A stretch of 48,247 nt of DNA, taken from IMG/VR virus record IMGVR_UViG_3300025853_000149, positions 1 through 48,247 of that record. One strand, written 5' to 3'. Under the pieces are notes generated by a model. It did no database searches. It saw only the letters and a program-made list of their open reading frames with translations, and had not been told where the DNA came from. How positions within the stretch are numbered: position 1 is the stretch's first letter; each line of letters begins with the position of its first letter. This document shows positions 37,253 through 48,247 of this stretch, one piece after another. The translations under genes and the position numbers were made by a program. The stretch comes from a virus.

Positions 37253-38868
37253 TAGTTTGATTGTATTGTTTCCCATACACCACCACCTACACAAACTTTC
37301 AGTTTATTATCATCGGAATCATAATATATAACTCCCTCCGTGCAATTTGCTGTGGAACTAGGCTCTAATAATAAACCTTCTGTTGTTACTGTTCCACCTA
37401 TTATTGTGGTATTCCCACCTAAATAACTCCATGTTGCCGAGTTTAAGAATGAAAAGTTTCCATAGCTTGTCCCTGAGCCTATTTCTAATCCTGCTGATAT
37501 TATAGCATTACCATTCACATGAAGCCTCTCGGTTGGGCTGCCAGTCCCAATCCCTACAAAACCCTGCGTTCTATAAACATTCCCAAGATTGGAACTCCAC
37601 AAACTACCGCCGGACGCATCAGTCCAATAAATATAAGTACCGTCACTCATTAAGTATTGGCCATTAGTACCGGATGAGCCTGAATTATCGAGAATCGAAG
37701 ACGATATATATATATCACCCTTAACATTCATTTTGTTCGAAAAATAGCTTTCACCCTCAACGTGCAATTTTTTTAAAGGGTTATTTGTTCCGATTCCTAC
37801 ATTGCCTCCATTATAATATATCTTAGAACCATTTTGCGCCCATAAGGAGCCTGTAGAGGTGAATGTAAAATCATTACCGCTTCTAGTGATTCCCATATTA
37901 GTAGAAGGAACGAACCCGACTAAATTCCTCCCGCCTGTTATGCCAACATAAACCTTTCCTGTGCCGGTTGCTGTGTATAAGTTTTGGTCATCAGTTGCTG
38001 GGTCTCCTTGTGGGCCTTGTGGTCCTGTTGGTCCTGTAGCTCCTGTTGCACCTTGTGGGCCTTGAGAGCCAGTTGCACCTGTGGCACCTGTATTCCCCTT
38101 ATCACCCTTTGGGCCTTGTGGTCCTGTTGGTCCTGTAGCTCCTGTTGCACCTTGTGGGCCTTGAGAGCCAGTTGAACCTGTGGCACCTGTATTCCCCTTA
38201 TCACCCTTTGGGCCTTGTGGTCCTGTTGGTCCTGTAGCTCCTGTTGCACCTTGTGGGCCTTGAGAGCCAGTTGCACCTGTGGCACCTGTAGCTCCTGCGG
38301 GGCCTTGAGGTCCTTGAGGGCCAGTATCACCCACGTCACCTCTAGGTATTGTGAAATTAAATATAGCTTCAGAACTATCTCCTGAGTTTGTTATAATTAC
38401 ATTTGTTCCCGGATTACCTGTTGTCACCGTGCCCAAATCTATAGTAGCTGCATCACCCTGCACACCTTGCATATCGTATGTCGTTAATGTGTCATATGTG
38501 TCGTTTGAGTACATTACAATTATTTCAAAGACACCTTCCGAAATACTATCGCCCCTGTACACACTATCAACACCTACATTAGCACCAAGAACCTCAAATC
38601 TAACATCTTTCAAATTGTCTAGTTCAAAGCCGTCTTCTTGCCTTATATAAAGCAAAGGGTTCTCAGACCTAACTATAATAGTGTCCGTGCCTATCTCATT
38701 CCCTAGACTATCGGCTTCAACATATTTCAGAATCCCTTTATTGTCGGGCTGTGAAACTAACATATACACCTTTGATGTGTCAGCTCTTTGTATTTGAGTA
38801 AGCTTCACCTGTGCGGATAACGAGGCACCAACAAGCATCAATATAATTATTATCTTAATTTTCATCAT
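37252..38868 (-). CDS. Collagen-like fiber protein with signal peptide (538 aa)
   Basis: A signal peptide ([20 protein letters not shown], cut before the final Q) is followed by a beta-rich N-domain and ~35 Gly-X-Y triplets (~175-290). This collagen-like stalk is rich in GPQ, GAT and GDK triplets. The C-terminal part has repeated [16 protein letters not shown] and [17 protein letters not shown] motifs, as found in fiber heads. It should form a trimeric fiber. The stalk holds 99-bp tandem repeats. Export by Sec is unusual for a phage fiber. Confidence 0.85.
   Translation of the reverse strand: MMKIKIIIILMLVGASLSAQVKLTQIQRADTSKVYMLVSQPDNKGILKYVEADSLGNEIGTDTIIVRSENPLLYIRQEDGFELDNLKDVRFEVLGANVGVDSVYRGDSISEGVFEIIVMYSNDTYDTLTTYDMQGVQGDAATIDLGTVTTGNPGTNVIITNSGDSSEAIFNFTIPRGDVGDTGPQGPQGPAGATGATGATGSQGPQGATGATGPTGPQGPKGDKGNTGATGSTGSQGPQGATGATGPTGPQGPKGDKGNTGATGATGSQGPQGATGATGPTGPQGPQGDPATDDQNLYTATGTGKVYVGITGGRNLVGFVPSTNMGITRSGNDFTFTSTGSLWAQNGSKIYYNGGNVGIGTNNPLKKLHVEGESYFSNKMNVKGDIYISSSILDNSGSSGTNGQYLMSDGTYIYWTDASGGSLWSSNLGNVYRTQGFVGIGTGSPTERLHVNGNAIISAGLEIGSGTSYGNFSFLNSATWSYLGGNTTIIGGTVTTEGLLLEPSSTANCTEGVIYYDSDDNKLKVCVGGGVWETIQSN
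38012..38308. repeat. 99-bp tandem repeats encoding the collagen stalk
   Basis: Units start at 38012, 38111 and 38210 and are nearly identical (for example GCACCTG versus GAACCTG at one place). Each encodes 33 residues, or 11 Gly-X-Y triplets. Slippage or recombination between units would change stalk length in whole triplets. Confidence 0.9.
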
Positions 38869-38873
38869 ATTCT

Positions 38874-40748
38874 TTAATTTCTACACATTGACAACTTAAA
38901 TCCATTCCCACCCTCCTTTGTAGCTGCGCTTCCATATAACGGCTCAGATACTTGCTGTGAAAATGTATATAATACTGTTGTAACCCCTGTATCAGACCTG
39001 TGGCTAATAACTCTAATAGTATTCCCTATCCTTTCGAGCCGAATAGACATATATACGCTTTGTAAATCGGAAAGTGTAAATGTATTAATAAAACCCAAAT
39101 AACTGCCTTTATATCTAAACGTTGTGACAGTTGGCCGTATTTCTATTAAGTATTCGTTTTTATTGTTACCTGTAGTATTCGGTTCAGCAATATTAGCCGC
39201 AGTCCTTAAACTCATTACAATATTAGCATTTATGGTATATCCGGCATTTGTATGACGAGCAAGGTTAAAAGACTCGTTAGGGTCCAATGCTTCACCTAGT
39301 GTTACTGTTTGGTTACTATAACCCTGAAATTCATATCTGTTATAACAAAGAATTTCACTACCTATATCATTAACTGTAACGTAAATCGAACTAGATTGAT
39401 AACCTATACTAACATCTGAGCCATTTGCCGTCCTTGGGCAATAATCACAAATATCACCACCATCGTCAAGGCCATCCGTGTTCAATTGGTCATTGTTACT
39501 TATAAGTACACAGTTATCACAAGCATCTCCATATGAATCACCATCAGAATTTAGATTTGCATTATCAGTAACCAAATCACACCAATCACAAGCATCTCCC
39601 AACGTGTCTGTATCTGAATTAATTTGATTTGTATTAATAACATTAAGGCAGTTATCACAAGCATCTCCAACATCATCTGTATCAGTATCTAATTGGTCGT
39701 TATTATCTATAAGGTCACAATTATCACAAGCATTTCCTAATGTGTCTGTATCGGTATTTATTTGGTCCTCATTAGCAACACTTATACAGTTATCACAAGC
39801 ATCTCCAACATTATCCGAATCTCCGTCTAATTGGTCATTATTATCTACATTTATACAATTATCACAGGCATTACCTAATGTATCAGTATCAGAATTTAGT
39901 TGGTCCTCATTAGTAACATTTATACAATTATCACAGGCATCCCCTAAATTGTCAGAATCAGAGTTTAATTGATTTTCGTTCGTGTCGTTCGGGCAGTTAT
40001 CACAAGCATCTCCCAACGTGTCTGCATCTGAATTTGCTTGGTCCTCATTCGTGTCACTTACACAATTATCACAAGCATCTCCATATGAATCACCATCAGA
40101 ATTTAGATTTGCATTATCAGTAACCAAATCACACCAATCACAAGCATCTCCCAACGTGTCTGCATCTGAATTAATTTGTGACGTATTAATAACAGATATA
40201 CAATTATCACATATATCACCTACGTTGTCACCGTCTCCATCCTCTTGACCTTCATTGTCTAAATTAGGGCAATTATCACAAGCGTCTCCTAATGTATCAG
40301 CATCACTATTAGTTTGGTCTTCATTCGTGTCGTCTGGGCAATTGTCACAGGCATCCCCTAAATTGTCGCTATCGGAATTTAACTGGTCTTCATTATCAAC
40401 AAAGTCACAATTATCACAAGCATCTCCGAAACTATCAGAGTCATTGTTTGCTTGGTCTGTGTTATAAAAAAAATTGCAATTATCAACACTATTAATATAT
40501 CCGTCACCATCTTGGTCACAACTACCTACGTTTGTCAATGGCGCACATGGGTCACGGTCATCGGTGTCAAACCCAGCACCTGAGCCATCTTGGTAGAAGC
40601 TATCTTGGTCGGCATCTAACTTTGGATACCACAAAGTATTGTCCGTAAAGATTTCTACTATATTACAGTCGCATCCACAGGTATCAACTTGTGACCATGC
40701 AGATACATTGCACGATAATAGTATGGCAATAATTAATAATCTATTCAT
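38874..40748 (-). CDS. Exported thrombospondin type 3 repeat protein (624 aa)
   Basis: After a signal peptide ([20 protein letters not shown], cut before the Q) comes a segment with [13 protein letters not shown] and then about fifteen calcium-binding TSP3 repeats at ~75-445. The consensus is DNC-x-NxDQxNSDxDxxGDACDNC (23-25 residues). The C-terminal ~180 residues are a beta-sandwich-like domain ([38 protein letters not shown]). In Bacteroidota such repeats occur in outer-surface proteins; in phage they are rare. It probably forms a rigid Ca-dependent stalk with a terminal binding domain. Confidence 0.88.
   Translation of the reverse strand: MNRLLIIAILLSCNVSAWSQVDTCGCDCNIVEIFTDNTLWYPKLDADQDSFYQDGSGAGFDTDDRDPCAPLTNVGSCDQDGDGYINSVDNCNFFYNTDQANNDSDSFGDACDNCDFVDNEDQLNSDSDNLGDACDNCPDDTNEDQTNSDADTLGDACDNCPNLDNEGQEDGDGDNVGDICDNCISVINTSQINSDADTLGDACDWCDLVTDNANLNSDGDSYGDACDNCVSDTNEDQANSDADTLGDACDNCPNDTNENQLNSDSDNLGDACDNCINVTNEDQLNSDTDTLGNACDNCINVDNNDQLDGDSDNVGDACDNCISVANEDQINTDTDTLGNACDNCDLIDNNDQLDTDTDDVGDACDNCLNVINTNQINSDTDTLGDACDWCDLVTDNANLNSDGDSYGDACDNCVLISNNDQLNTDGLDDGGDICDYCPRTANGSDVSIGYQSSSIYVTVNDIGSEILCYNRYEFQGYSNQTVTLGEALDPNESFNLARHTNAGYTINANIVMSLRTAANIAEPNTTGNNKNEYLIEIRPTVTTFRYKGSYLGFINTFTLSDLQSVYMSIRLERIGNTIRVISHRSDTGVTTVLYTFSQQVSEPLYGSAATKEGGNGFKLSMCRN
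39430..40500. repeat. Tandem ~72-75 bp TSP3 coding repeats
   Basis: Around fifteen copies of the calcium-loop unit, diverged but with near-identical longer blocks. For example, about 95 bases starting near 39510 recur near 40068, encoding the [20 protein letters not shown] arrangement twice. This indicates past unequal exchange inside the gene. Confidence 0.85.
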
Positions 40749-43700
40749 TTTCTAATGCTTCAATTCTTTGTAATAATTGCTGAATTAATAGTTTCTGCTC
40801 CTCTATTTGCCGCTGCTGTTCTTTTATAGCTGACACTGTTATTGCGCCTATTTGCTCGTCTCTCAAGAACAGGTATCCGTCATCATTTTTTCCGACCGCT
40901 GAAGGCAGAACCTTTCTAACATCCTGAGCAATGAATCCTATGTTGATTCTATCTGTGTTTTCCTTTCTCTTTTTGTTTATTTTTCTGTATTGTTTTAGCT
41001 CTTGTTTTGCCGTTTTTCTTTGCTGTGTTAACTCTTCTATTTGATTCGGTATAGAAGTGCCACTTCCTGTATTTGTGCCCTCTAATGAGTCTATTTGCAT
41101 TGTCAATTCAATGATACTTTGCTTTCTTTCGTCGATGAAACTTGAATCTCTCATTACTTTTTTGGACTGCTTCCATTTAAATTCCGACGGTTTTAATTCC
41201 AATAGTTTTACAAGTGCAATAGAGTCGTTAACTTCTACTATGTTTTTCTTTAATCGCCTATCTGATGTGTTTGTAGTTAATGTTCCATCTGCTTCATAGT
41301 GCAATGCACCACTACTTGTTCCTGAGCCTATTGATTGAAACCTTGCATTGCCGTTAACGTGCAGTTTTTCACTCGGCGATGTACTCCCAATTCCGACATT
41401 GCCTGAAGCGTCAATAGTTAATCTATTATTTGCGCCTAAATTTACATTGTCGTCAATTGCAAACTTTCCACCATCATTACCAATTGCCCAATAATTTCCA
41501 TCCCTATCAAACCTTATCTGTGGGTCACCACCCGAAGCTCCTATATAAACATTGCTGCCGTTGGTTCCAAAATCTGTCCTTTCAAACCTAGCGCCACCAG
41601 TTGCGCCTTCGTACTCTAAATGAAAATCTACAACAGGCGATGTAGTCCCAATTCCGACCGAAGCACCACCATTTGCAATATATATCGGGGTAGTTGATGC
41701 ATCATTATCCTTTACAAAAAAGCCCTCATTATCATCCATTCCAAACACCCAAGAGTCAGTAAAATTAGATAGCTTAATATCAGCCCCTGTGAAGCCTGAC
41801 CTAGAAAGCTCCATCATACCAGAATAATTACCACCAATGAAAAATGGATATTCAGTACTGCCTGCCAATGTGTAATCACCTGTATGTATAACATCTAAGC
41901 CTTGTAAAATAAATCCAGAGCCATTTAAAAGCGTTAAGCCTTTGCTGTCCATGTAGACAGTCCTATTATCACTTAATGTATCATTATCATCATAAAAATT
42001 AGTCTCAGGAGCAACATACTCAAGCGCATTCTCTGTGCCGTTCACCTTGACATGATATCCTGCTGCACCTGCTTTAGATGCAGGACTATCGGTAAGTTCA
42101 TCGAAACTCGTTATCCCTTGACCTCCTGCTGTTGCACCACCTCCTGCGATAGGTATACTACCTCTTAAATCTGTAATATCAATTATCTTGACCGTTGTAT
42201 TTGTTCGCTGTATTGTCAATTTTGAAATTAAGAATCCTGTACCTGTGTATTGCGAAGGAATGGAGAAGCTAGTATAATCATCAAGGTCATTCAAGGCATC
42301 AGCTTCACTTGTATAACTTCCAGATGGCAAATTATAGAATATCTTACAATCCTTTGCCTCTTGCGAAGCAACACCCCAAATGACAATATTGTAATACTTG
42401 TTGTTCCCGATTGCATTACCTTCACTATCTGTATCAATACTAGGCGTTATTCCCTCTATAATCTCGTAAGGTGTCGCAAAATCATTAACTACAAATGATG
42501 CATCTGTTTCAGTGTCAAATGCAGGGAAAGTTTGATTATGCAACTGCAATACTACACCGCTCGTAAATGATAAATCTATAGTATCTGTAGCTACACCAAC
42601 CGCTGCCGATGTTGTTAATACCACTCCACTTTGCCATTCGGCAGGTCGGCTTCGTATCCATTGATTAATATGCGATAAGTGACCATTCGAGCCACCTCTG
42701 AGATGGTCAGTATAGGCGTGTGACTTATATACTCCATATGCTTCGGCTCGTGCAGCAGAAGGAACAACATAACGTCCCAAAGGCACATAATCACCTGCCA
42801 AAGGGAATGAAGATGTCGATGTTGTCATAACCCCTTCATCTGTTATGTATACGAAATTCTCAACAGGCACGGTGTCTGTGCCTAATGTAAGATTAACTGA
42901 TATGCCTGAAGGAACTCTAAGATATCCGTCATCGAATATAAGATTGATACTATCACCGCCTTCCGTGTTAGACAATACCGACGTAACAACCCCACCAATT
43001 GCCGTAATAGTAGCCGAATTGGATTCTAAAATAGCTCCTGTGAAGAAATTAAAGTTGTCATGCGTATTTGTAATTATTCGCAACTCGGCATATAGTTGCC
43101 CTTCTGTAATGTCTTGCTGCACAACCCCTCCCATTCTGACCTCGTAACTAGGCGATGGCGGTCGTTCGGTTGTATACCATCCTGCTATTGAATCGGATAA
43201 GTATATAGCAGCGCCACCTGTTATTGATGAAGTATTTACATCTCTAACAATACCGTGAGTTGTGGCCCAACCATATGTACCTGCCTCAATATCATGTGTT
43301 GCTATCCCTATTGTATTAAGTGCAGATTCTTTGTCTGATGCGATTGCCAATCCAACTTCTAATACGCCATCTGCCGTCAATCCAGTGACAGATACAGCAT
43401 AACCATTTGTAATTGTCGAGCCATTGCCATTGTAAACTCTCACCCTTTGCTCCTGACCTATCTGTAATGATGATTCTGGCTCATCATCAAAGAATGTCAA
43501 TGTATGATTTGTTGTATCGTAATATATCCTACCTTCCAAATAACTTTGGTCGCCTATATTATTAGTGAAATCTAGATAGTCCAAGGTAGGAGGTAATTCA
43601 CCACCTGCGCCTACATACATTTGAACCCAGTTAGTGCCATCATAATAATAATACTTATCTAGGTCTAATATATATGTTATTAACCCCTTATATAAATAAT

Positions 43701-43854
43701 TAATAGAAATAGTGTCAGAAAATTCATTTATGACCAACCTTGTGTCAATCGGCTGTGTTGAATTTACATCGAAAGCAGATGTAGTTTCTGTGCTTTGACC
43801 TGACAACCTAAAACTCAAAAGCAGAAGTATTATTATTCTAATGTAATTGTCCAT
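40741..43854 (-). CDS. Large fiber protein with C-terminal S74 chaperone domain (1037 aa)
   Basis: A hydrophobic N-terminus ([20 protein letters not shown]) looks like a signal peptide. The long beta-rich body includes [18 protein letters not shown] and [20 protein letters not shown] repeats near 770-870. The C-terminus is a peptidase S74 intramolecular chaperone: [18 protein letters not shown] with the catalytic Ser (~897-914), [25 protein letters not shown] (~985-1000), then a coiled-coil end. S74 domains trimerise fibers and then cut themselves off. It overlaps the TSP3 gene by eight bases and the preceding gene by 22. Confidence 0.9.
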   Translation of the reverse strand: MDNYIRIIILLLLSFRLSGQSTETTSAFDVNSTQPIDTRLVINEFSDTISINYLYKGLITYILDLDKYYYYDGTNWVQMYVGAGGELPPTLDYLDFTNNIGDQSYLEGRIYYDTTNHTLTFFDDEPESSLQIGQEQRVRVYNGNGSTITNGYAVSVTGLTADGVLEVGLAIASDKESALNTIGIATHDIEAGTYGWATTHGIVRDVNTSSITGGAAIYLSDSIAGWYTTERPPSPSYEVRMGGVVQQDITEGQLYAELRIITNTHDNFNFFTGAILESNSATITAIGGVVTSVLSNTEGGDSINLIFDDGYLRVPSGISVNLTLGTDTVPVENFVYITDEGVMTTSTSSFPLAGDYVPLGRYVVPSAARAEAYGVYKSHAYTDHLRGGSNGHLSHINQWIRSRPAEWQSGVVLTTSAAVGVATDTIDLSFTSGVVLQLHNQTFPAFDTETDASFVVNDFATPYEIIEGITPSIDTDSEGNAIGNNKYYNIVIWGVASQEAKDCKIFYNLPSGSYTSEADALNDLDDYTSFSIPSQYTGTGFLISKLTIQRTNTTVKIIDITDLRGSIPIAGGGATAGGQGITSFDELTDSPASKAGAAGYHVKVNGTENALEYVAPETNFYDDNDTLSDNRTVYMDSKGLTLLNGSGFILQGLDVIHTGDYTLAGSTEYPFFIGGNYSGMMELSRSGFTGADIKLSNFTDSWVFGMDDNEGFFVKDNDASTTPIYIANGGASVGIGTTSPVVDFHLEYEGATGGARFERTDFGTNGSNVYIGASGGDPQIRFDRDGNYWAIGNDGGKFAIDDNVNLGANNRLTIDASGNVGIGSTSPSEKLHVNGNARFQSIGSGTSSGALHYEADGTLTTNTSDRRLKKNIVEVNDSIALVKLLELKPSEFKWKQSKKVMRDSSFIDERKQSIIELTMQIDSLEGTNTGSGTSIPNQIEELTQQRKTAKQELKQYRKINKKRKENTDRINIGFIAQDVRKVLPSAVGKNDDGYLFLRDEQIGAITVSAIKEQQRQIEEQKLLIQQLLQRIEALENE

Positions 43855-46712
43855 TCTTGGTCCGTTAATTTTGTTGTATTATTGTATCTATATATTTTAT
43901 ATGGTAAGGTCCAGTTATTTTCCAACCCTACAGAACTAGCATCATACTCCCTAGTGCCATCGTATGCGTATATTGTCTCTAGATTCGACCCATCATAATC
44001 CATTCTCACTAAATTTCCTCCTTTCACAGATATGATTTTATCATTATCATAATCAAAACTAAAATCCATCCATCTAGTACCATTCTGCGAGGCAATCAAT
44101 GTTTCGTTTACAGGCCAAGTTGCATTGTAACTATATATATCTCCATCTAAATTCGCATAGATTTTATGGTTATCAGCATTGTATTTCAGCGCCCAAGTGT
44201 ATGTGTGTGCAAAATTTATAGCTCCTATAGTTTCATCACTACCAGAAACAAGGTCACGCTTTCTCATTTGATTACCTATTGCAGAATAATACATTGTATC
44301 ACCATATATATCCATCCTATCTATAGCTAACCCCACATTTAAAATTTCCTCTGTATAGCCTGTTTTTAATCGTCTGAGAACGTAGTTCCCAATCCTGTAA
44401 TATAGATAATCTCCCCAAAATCCCATGTCTGACCCAATACCACCAGAAGGATATTGCGTAGTAATACAATTATCATAATCCATCTCACATTTAATATCGT
44501 ATCTTCTTGACAAGCCATTAATTGAATACCATATATATTCGCCATCTGTACAGATGCCTCCGAAATAAAATTGTCTCGTTTCTGCTTCTATTCCAAGCTC
44601 ATCACCGTATCCGCTTAATGCAATAGAACCAATATGTCCGGCTGTAGGGGGTATTGACTCCCTTTCTCTAGTGTAATACATTTTGCCATCATAAACATAA
44701 GTCTCTAGAGTCTCGTCTATATTTCTAGGTTCTGTAAACACATCAAAATTTTGAATCTGCTCCTGCCCGGTATGGTCTATAATAGATGAAATTGAGACTC
44801 CCTCTGGGACAGCAAAGTAGATATACTCAGGATTGGGTTCGCCACCTGATAATATAACCTTATACTCTGAAGTTGCTATCTGCGAAGCTATTATCTTGCC
44901 ATCTTGATTCCCGTAGTAATTGCCACCAACAAAATTACTGTCACTCATACCGTATAGGATAGGATACACTGCTTGGATTGTTTTGTTTTGGCTTGTAGTT
45001 GTTCCTGACAAAGTGCCTGTTTCCCAATCTTGATAGGCGGTGAACGTATATGATTGATTCGTGTAAAAACTATCTACTATTGGAGTATCTAATGGCGTAA
45101 AACCTATCGATGTAGACCAAGTTGTATCTGAACCGAAAACGTAAACGGTATCGAAACCACCACTTGTATCAATACCGTTTTCAAGTGCATAAACAATTCC
45201 ATTGCTCATTGTTAAAGGGTCAGATAATGCTCCTTGAATCGTAACCTCAACAGAATCACCTATTTCATAATAAGTAGGCAAATAATTTATACCTAATTCC
45301 GGTTCTCTTATATAAAATGCAGTTTCCAACCAATCGCCAATTGTTGAAGTGCCTATCACATCGCCGACTTGTGGCAATCTTGCAATTTCCCTATTACCAT
45401 TGAATGAAGTTGCACCTATATCTGGTGCCTTTATAGTGTCTTTTGATGCATTTTCGAGATGGAAGATAAATGATATACTATCACCGTCCGTTGTAGAACT
45501 AACTGAGTCAACTCCGAAACCTTGTATACCCTGTGGACCAACCGGGCCTAATAAATTAGGTGTTGTAATAGTGTCAATAAAATTACCGAAATCGAATATA
45601 ATATCAAATACACCTTCGGAAATACTATCTCCCCTAGTTACCCCGTATGCTTGATTCACGTTATAGACAATGGTATCCTTACCAAGTAAGCTATCTCTAA
45701 ACATCTGATTGTTAACTATCAAAGATGTTATGCTATCTATATTGACGAAATTATATACACTATCGCGGCATATATCCACAACGGTAGTATCATAATACAC
45801 ATTAATAATTGTATCTGTGCTAATTACATAATTATACGTTCGGTCTTGGTAGACGCTATCGGTAAATGATTGATTACCTAACAATAATCCTACTAAACTA
45901 TCTATATCATAGAACATTTGCACCGTATCAATACATATATTTAATGTATCGTACACAGTGACAGTCACGCTCACAGTATCACCACCATCACCTTGAACGC
46001 CTTGAATTCCTTGAATACCTTGTATTCCTTGAATGCCCTGCGGCCCTTGCGCTCCTGTGTCACCTTGTGGTCCTGTGTCGCCTTGAATACCTTGAATACC
46101 TTGTATTCCTTGAATGCCCTGCGGCCCTTGCGGTCCTGTGTCACCTTGTGGTCCTGTGTCGCCTTGAATACCTTGAATACCTTGAATACCTTGTGGGCCT
46201 ATAGCACCTGTATCTCCTTTTTCTCCTTGAATACCTTGTGGTCCCTCTGGTCCTATCGGTCCAACCGGGCCAACGTTATTGACCGTGACGGTATCCGCTG
46301 CAATGACCAATGTGTCATAAGTATATACTGTATCATAAGTATATATATATGTAGAGTCAAAGAAATATAATGAATCCGACATGCTAAAAACCGTATCAAC
46401 GCTGTAAATTGTGTCATAGGTGTAGACGTATGTCGAATCATATATGTATACAGAATCGATAGTTAATACGGTGTCAACCGAACTGGTAATTATCACACTT
46501 ATATCCGGGTCGACAATCCAATCCTGACATTTCGCCGAATTGGAGTTAGGTACACAAGGGTTTCCGTCATCAATATCATATAGCGGATGTATTACAGGCA
46601 CGTTTCCATATAGGCTATCACCGTCTGAGTCAATAAGTACCGTCTGTGCTGATGCAGCTAATGAAGATAAAAGAACGCCTAATAATAATAATAATCTAGT
46701 TGCTGTTGTCAT
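43833..46712 (-). CDS. Collagen-like protein with beta-propeller-like C-terminus (959 aa)
   Basis: A signal peptide ([18 protein letters not shown], cut before Q) leads into tyrosine/aspartate-rich repeats ([20 protein letters not shown]) and ~28 Gly-X-Y triplets (~150-235, [19 protein letters not shown]). A second short collagen stretch follows at ~380-395. The C-terminal ~270 residues ([60 protein letters not shown]) repeat a W/Y-x-DG pattern like LDL-receptor YWTD propellers, a plausible receptor-binding head. Confidence 0.82.
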   Translation of the reverse strand: MTTATRLLLLLGVLLSSLAASAQTVLIDSDGDSLYGNVPVIHPLYDIDDGNPCVPNSNSAKCQDWIVDPDISVIITSSVDTVLTIDSVYIYDSTYVYTYDTIYSVDTVFSMSDSLYFFDSTYIYTYDTVYTYDTLVIAADTVTVNNVGPVGPIGPEGPQGIQGEKGDTGAIGPQGIQGIQGIQGDTGPQGDTGPQGPQGIQGIQGIQGIQGDTGPQGDTGAQGPQGIQGIQGIQGIQGVQGDGGDTVSVTVTVYDTLNICIDTVQMFYDIDSLVGLLLGNQSFTDSVYQDRTYNYVISTDTIINVYYDTTVVDICRDSVYNFVNIDSITSLIVNNQMFRDSLLGKDTIVYNVNQAYGVTRGDSISEGVFDIIFDFGNFIDTITTPNLLGPVGPQGIQGFGVDSVSSTTDGDSISFIFHLENASKDTIKAPDIGATSFNGNREIARLPQVGDVIGTSTIGDWLETAFYIREPELGINYLPTYYEIGDSVEVTIQGALSDPLTMSNGIVYALENGIDTSGGFDTVYVFGSDTTWSTSIGFTPLDTPIVDSFYTNQSYTFTAYQDWETGTLSGTTTSQNKTIQAVYPILYGMSDSNFVGGNYYGNQDGKIIASQIATSEYKVILSGGEPNPEYIYFAVPEGVSISSIIDHTGQEQIQNFDVFTEPRNIDETLETYVYDGKMYYTRERESIPPTAGHIGSIALSGYGDELGIEAETRQFYFGGICTDGEYIWYSINGLSRRYDIKCEMDYDNCITTQYPSGGIGSDMGFWGDYLYYRIGNYVLRRLKTGYTEEILNVGLAIDRMDIYGDTMYYSAIGNQMRKRDLVSGSDETIGAINFAHTYTWALKYNADNHKIYANLDGDIYSYNATWPVNETLIASQNGTRWMDFSFDYDNDKIISVKGGNLVRMDYDGSNLETIYAYDGTREYDASSVGLENNWTLPYKIYRYNNTTKLTDQEWTITLE
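46021..46190. repeat. 81-bp tandem repeat in the collagen stalk
   Basis: Units starting at 46021 and 46102 are almost identical (27 residues, nine Gly-X-Y triplets of the GIQ-GPQ-GDT type). The period differs from the 99-bp repeat of the other collagen-like gene, so the stalks vary independently. Confidence 0.85.
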
Positions 46713-46920
46713 ATCTTATTTCATTATCAAAATCAGGGTTGTAATCGTCATCACAAGGCACCTCTGCCTCTAATATACCGACCACCTCTAAATAAGGTGC
46801 ATACTTCCTACATTGAGAAACTGCATCCTCCCAAGTAAGTGCCTCAACAAATTGACCTTCATAGGTTTCTATCTCGCCTGTATACTCATTAACTGCCTGA
46901 AATTCTGTTACAAATAACAT
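46696..46920 (-). CDS. Hypothetical acidic protein (74 aa)
   Basis: A 74-residue acidic protein (starts [20 protein letters not shown] and ends RYDNSN) with two cysteines and an aromatic middle. The N-terminus is strand-like, without signal peptide. It lies between the 523-aa adhesin-like gene and the collagen-propeller gene and overlaps the latter by 17 bases. Function unknown; a small assembly factor for the adhesin is one possibility. Confidence 0.7.
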   Translation of the reverse strand: MLFVTEFQAVNEYTGEIETYEGQFVEALTWEDAVSQCRKYAPYLEVVGILEAEVPCDDDYNPDFDNEIRYDNSN

Positions 46921-46929
46921 ATTCTAATT

Positions 46930-48247
46930 TTAAAAGATGATTATAACGATTTTTACATCGGCAGCTTGTGCCTCATAAAATACTATTTCCTCTGTAGTTT
47001 TGTCAATACCGAAATTTAACGGTGCAGTTGGTGTGCCATAACTCATATCATTTGCATCATACTGAGCGCCTTCGTAAACGCCTAATATGTTGTCAAAGGA
47101 AATCATTATACGCTTCTTCATAGCCTCATCCGTGTTATATATTGATGGATGTGGGAGTTCTCTACTCTCGCCACTAAAGTCATATCTAGATAGTCCACTT
47201 GTGCCATCCAATGTGACAATTACCGGCTCTCTACTACTAACCTCCGAAGTTACTACCGGGTCATTTGCCGTATTTACTATCTTGACTTCTAGACCTTCTG
47301 CTATCCATAGCTTTTGGTCACTACTACTATTACCGTCGATTGTTACTGTTACCTTATAAACTGCCGTATCTGTAGGCTGATAAGTATCCGAGCCGCTATA
47401 AACTTGAACCTCATTGCCGTTAATATCTATCTTAGTCCATGTAAATGTTTGAGTGCCTACTGGTGCATCAATAACATCGGCAAATAAACCACCATTCTGA
47501 TGCTGCAAATCCACCGTGTGACTTGCTTGATTCTCTGTAGGCAATATCACAATAACAGCTTTCATTTTCTCTCCACACCTAGCAGATGTATATTTAACAG
47601 TATAAACACCGTCAGAATCTGGTGTATAAGGCAATTCTGTAGCTACTACGACGTTTAAGTCATCTATAACCTCATAAGTGCCTGTATCATCATTTGGAAC
47701 GCCTACAACATCTGCTGTGATAGTTCCATTAGTTACCTTTACGAGTATGTCATATAATAGGCATTCATTAAGATATACAAAGGCGTCTGTTCTATTGCAT
47801 GAAATAGTCTCACCTGAAATACTTCGCCTTATAATAAAACTATATACACCATATTCACCTACTTGTAATGTGCTTCCATTACCTTTATAATTACCGTCAT
47901 GATACCACTCTATTACACTTGTACTATTCGCAGGAATTCCATTTTCTGTGATACCAAGAATTGGTAAATTCGCCTCATCAATAGCTGCGGAATAACCAAG
48001 ACATCCGGCAGGTTCGTTTGGGTCTGGTTCACCACTACCACCCGGTATCGTATTAGTGCCGTATGGGCTATTATCATAAGCAGAATCACAACAAGCGTTT
48101 CCGTATGCCCAACTATCCACGAGACTAAATGACATTATCACCTCACGCTCATAATCTAATTCACTGCCTAGTATTTCAAACTCTATCGAACTAGGGTCTA
48201 TATCATATTCAATGACATCGAAAGTATCATTTAATTTTATTGTTTGA
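46930..48247 (-). CDS. C-terminal part of the 523-aa structural protein (Ig-like)
   Basis: The frame runs in from the right window edge and ends at 46930. Together with 1-391 it makes one 523-residue gene when the circle is closed (position 48110 joins position 1). A GTG-started version from 48141 would be a false start caused by the window edge. The part seen here has repeated segments of ~90 residues with Ig/FN3-like strand patterns (YEVIDDLNVVVATELPYTPD, TFTWTKIDINGNEVQVYSG). That suits a tail-tip or fiber adhesin exposed outside the particle. Confidence 0.85.
   Translation of the reverse strand, partial: QTIKLNDTFDVIEYDIDPSSIEFEILGSELDYEREVIMSFSLVDSWAYGNACCDSAYDNSPYGTNTIPGGSGEPDPNEPAGCLGYSAAIDEANLPILGITENGIPANSTSVIEWYHDGNYKGNGSTLQVGEYGVYSFIIRRSISGETISCNRTDAFVYLNECLLYDILVKVTNGTITADVVGVPNDDTGTYEVIDDLNVVVATELPYTPDSDGVYTVKYTSARCGEKMKAVIVILPTENQASHTVDLQHQNGGLFADVIDAPVGTQTFTWTKIDINGNEVQVYSGSDTYQPTDTAVYKVTVTIDGNSSSDQKLWIAEGLEVKIVNTANDPVVTSEVSSREPVIVTLDGTSGLSRYDFSGESRELPHPSIYNTDEAMKKRIMISFDNILGVYEGAQYDANDMSYGTPTAPLNFGIDKTTEEIVFYEAQAADVKIVIIIF
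48111..48247. repeat. Terminal redundancy, right copy
   Basis: This is the same 137 bases as 1-137 apart from G at 48121 where position 11 has A. It reflects the circular map; the single copy should be kept when the genome is circularised. Confidence 0.93.

Noticed and set aside
37938-38339. 133-codon frame in another phase of the collagen repeats
   Set aside because: It arises from the 99-bp repeats; the product is a K/Q/V/L low-complexity peptide and is fully inside the collagen-like gene.
39430-40500. CRISPR-like array of regular repeats
   Set aside because: Repeat units are codon-phased, diverged and encode TSP3 calcium loops; there are no unique spacers or constant repeats.

Overview
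The window is a complete genome of a tailed double-stranded DNA phage, about 48,110 bp. Its first 137 bases recur at the end (1-137 and 48111-48247, one difference), and one 523-codon gene reads continuously across the join, so the map closes into a circle. A host in the Bacteroidota (probably a flavobacterium-like organism) is suggested by three things. The promoters have the Bacteroidota TAnnTTTG -7 box. Start codons lack Shine-Dalgarno sequences and sit behind A/T-rich leaders. Many late proteins carry Sec signal peptides ending in A-Q or S-Q. No integrase, repressor or tRNA was found, so a virulent lifestyle is likely.

Layout: almost everything is on the minus strand. Packaging genes (small and large terminase, preceded by a VRR-NUC nuclease) lie at 7.3-9.5 kb. 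From a late-type promoter at 5.6 kb a long operon runs leftward. It encodes the portal, a minor head protein, a homing endonuclease and a tail-tip candidate. Across the circle join it continues into a large adhesin and fiber block at 47-35 kb: a collagen-like beta-propeller protein, a peptidase-S74 fiber, a thrombospondin type 3 repeat protein, a second collagen-like fiber and a metallophosphoesterase. A second promoter of the same type at 35.1 kb starts the head, lysis and tail-tape operon (35.1-25.2 kb), ending in a strong terminator. Early and replication genes (25.0-15.6 kb) include a DnaD-like replication protein, primase-helicase, annealing protein, YqaJ exonuclease, SSB and a SleB-type hydrolase. 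A plus-strand island at 9.9-12.1 kb holds neck and tail-completion genes and a tail assembly chaperone with a -1 frameshift.

The most unusual content is two gene arrays that look like integron cassettes (12.1-15.6 kb and 20.1-21.4 kb). Each gene or gene pair (two beta-class DNA methyltransferases, an IbrB/IbrA-like ParB plus PAPS-reductase pair, an HNH-like protein) is bounded by imperfect hairpins with attC architecture. The cassette ends become complementary only if the cassette is circularised. No integron integrase is visible.

Regulation looks elaborate. At least four, perhaps five, promoters share a 14-bp dyad placed 22-23 bp upstream of the -7 box. Two late promoters share a different 13-bp box at the same spacing. 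Several intrinsic terminators sit immediately upstream of start codons, two of them in leader RNAs with competing structures. One or two small noncoding RNAs are likely in the 6.2-7.0 kb intergenic region.
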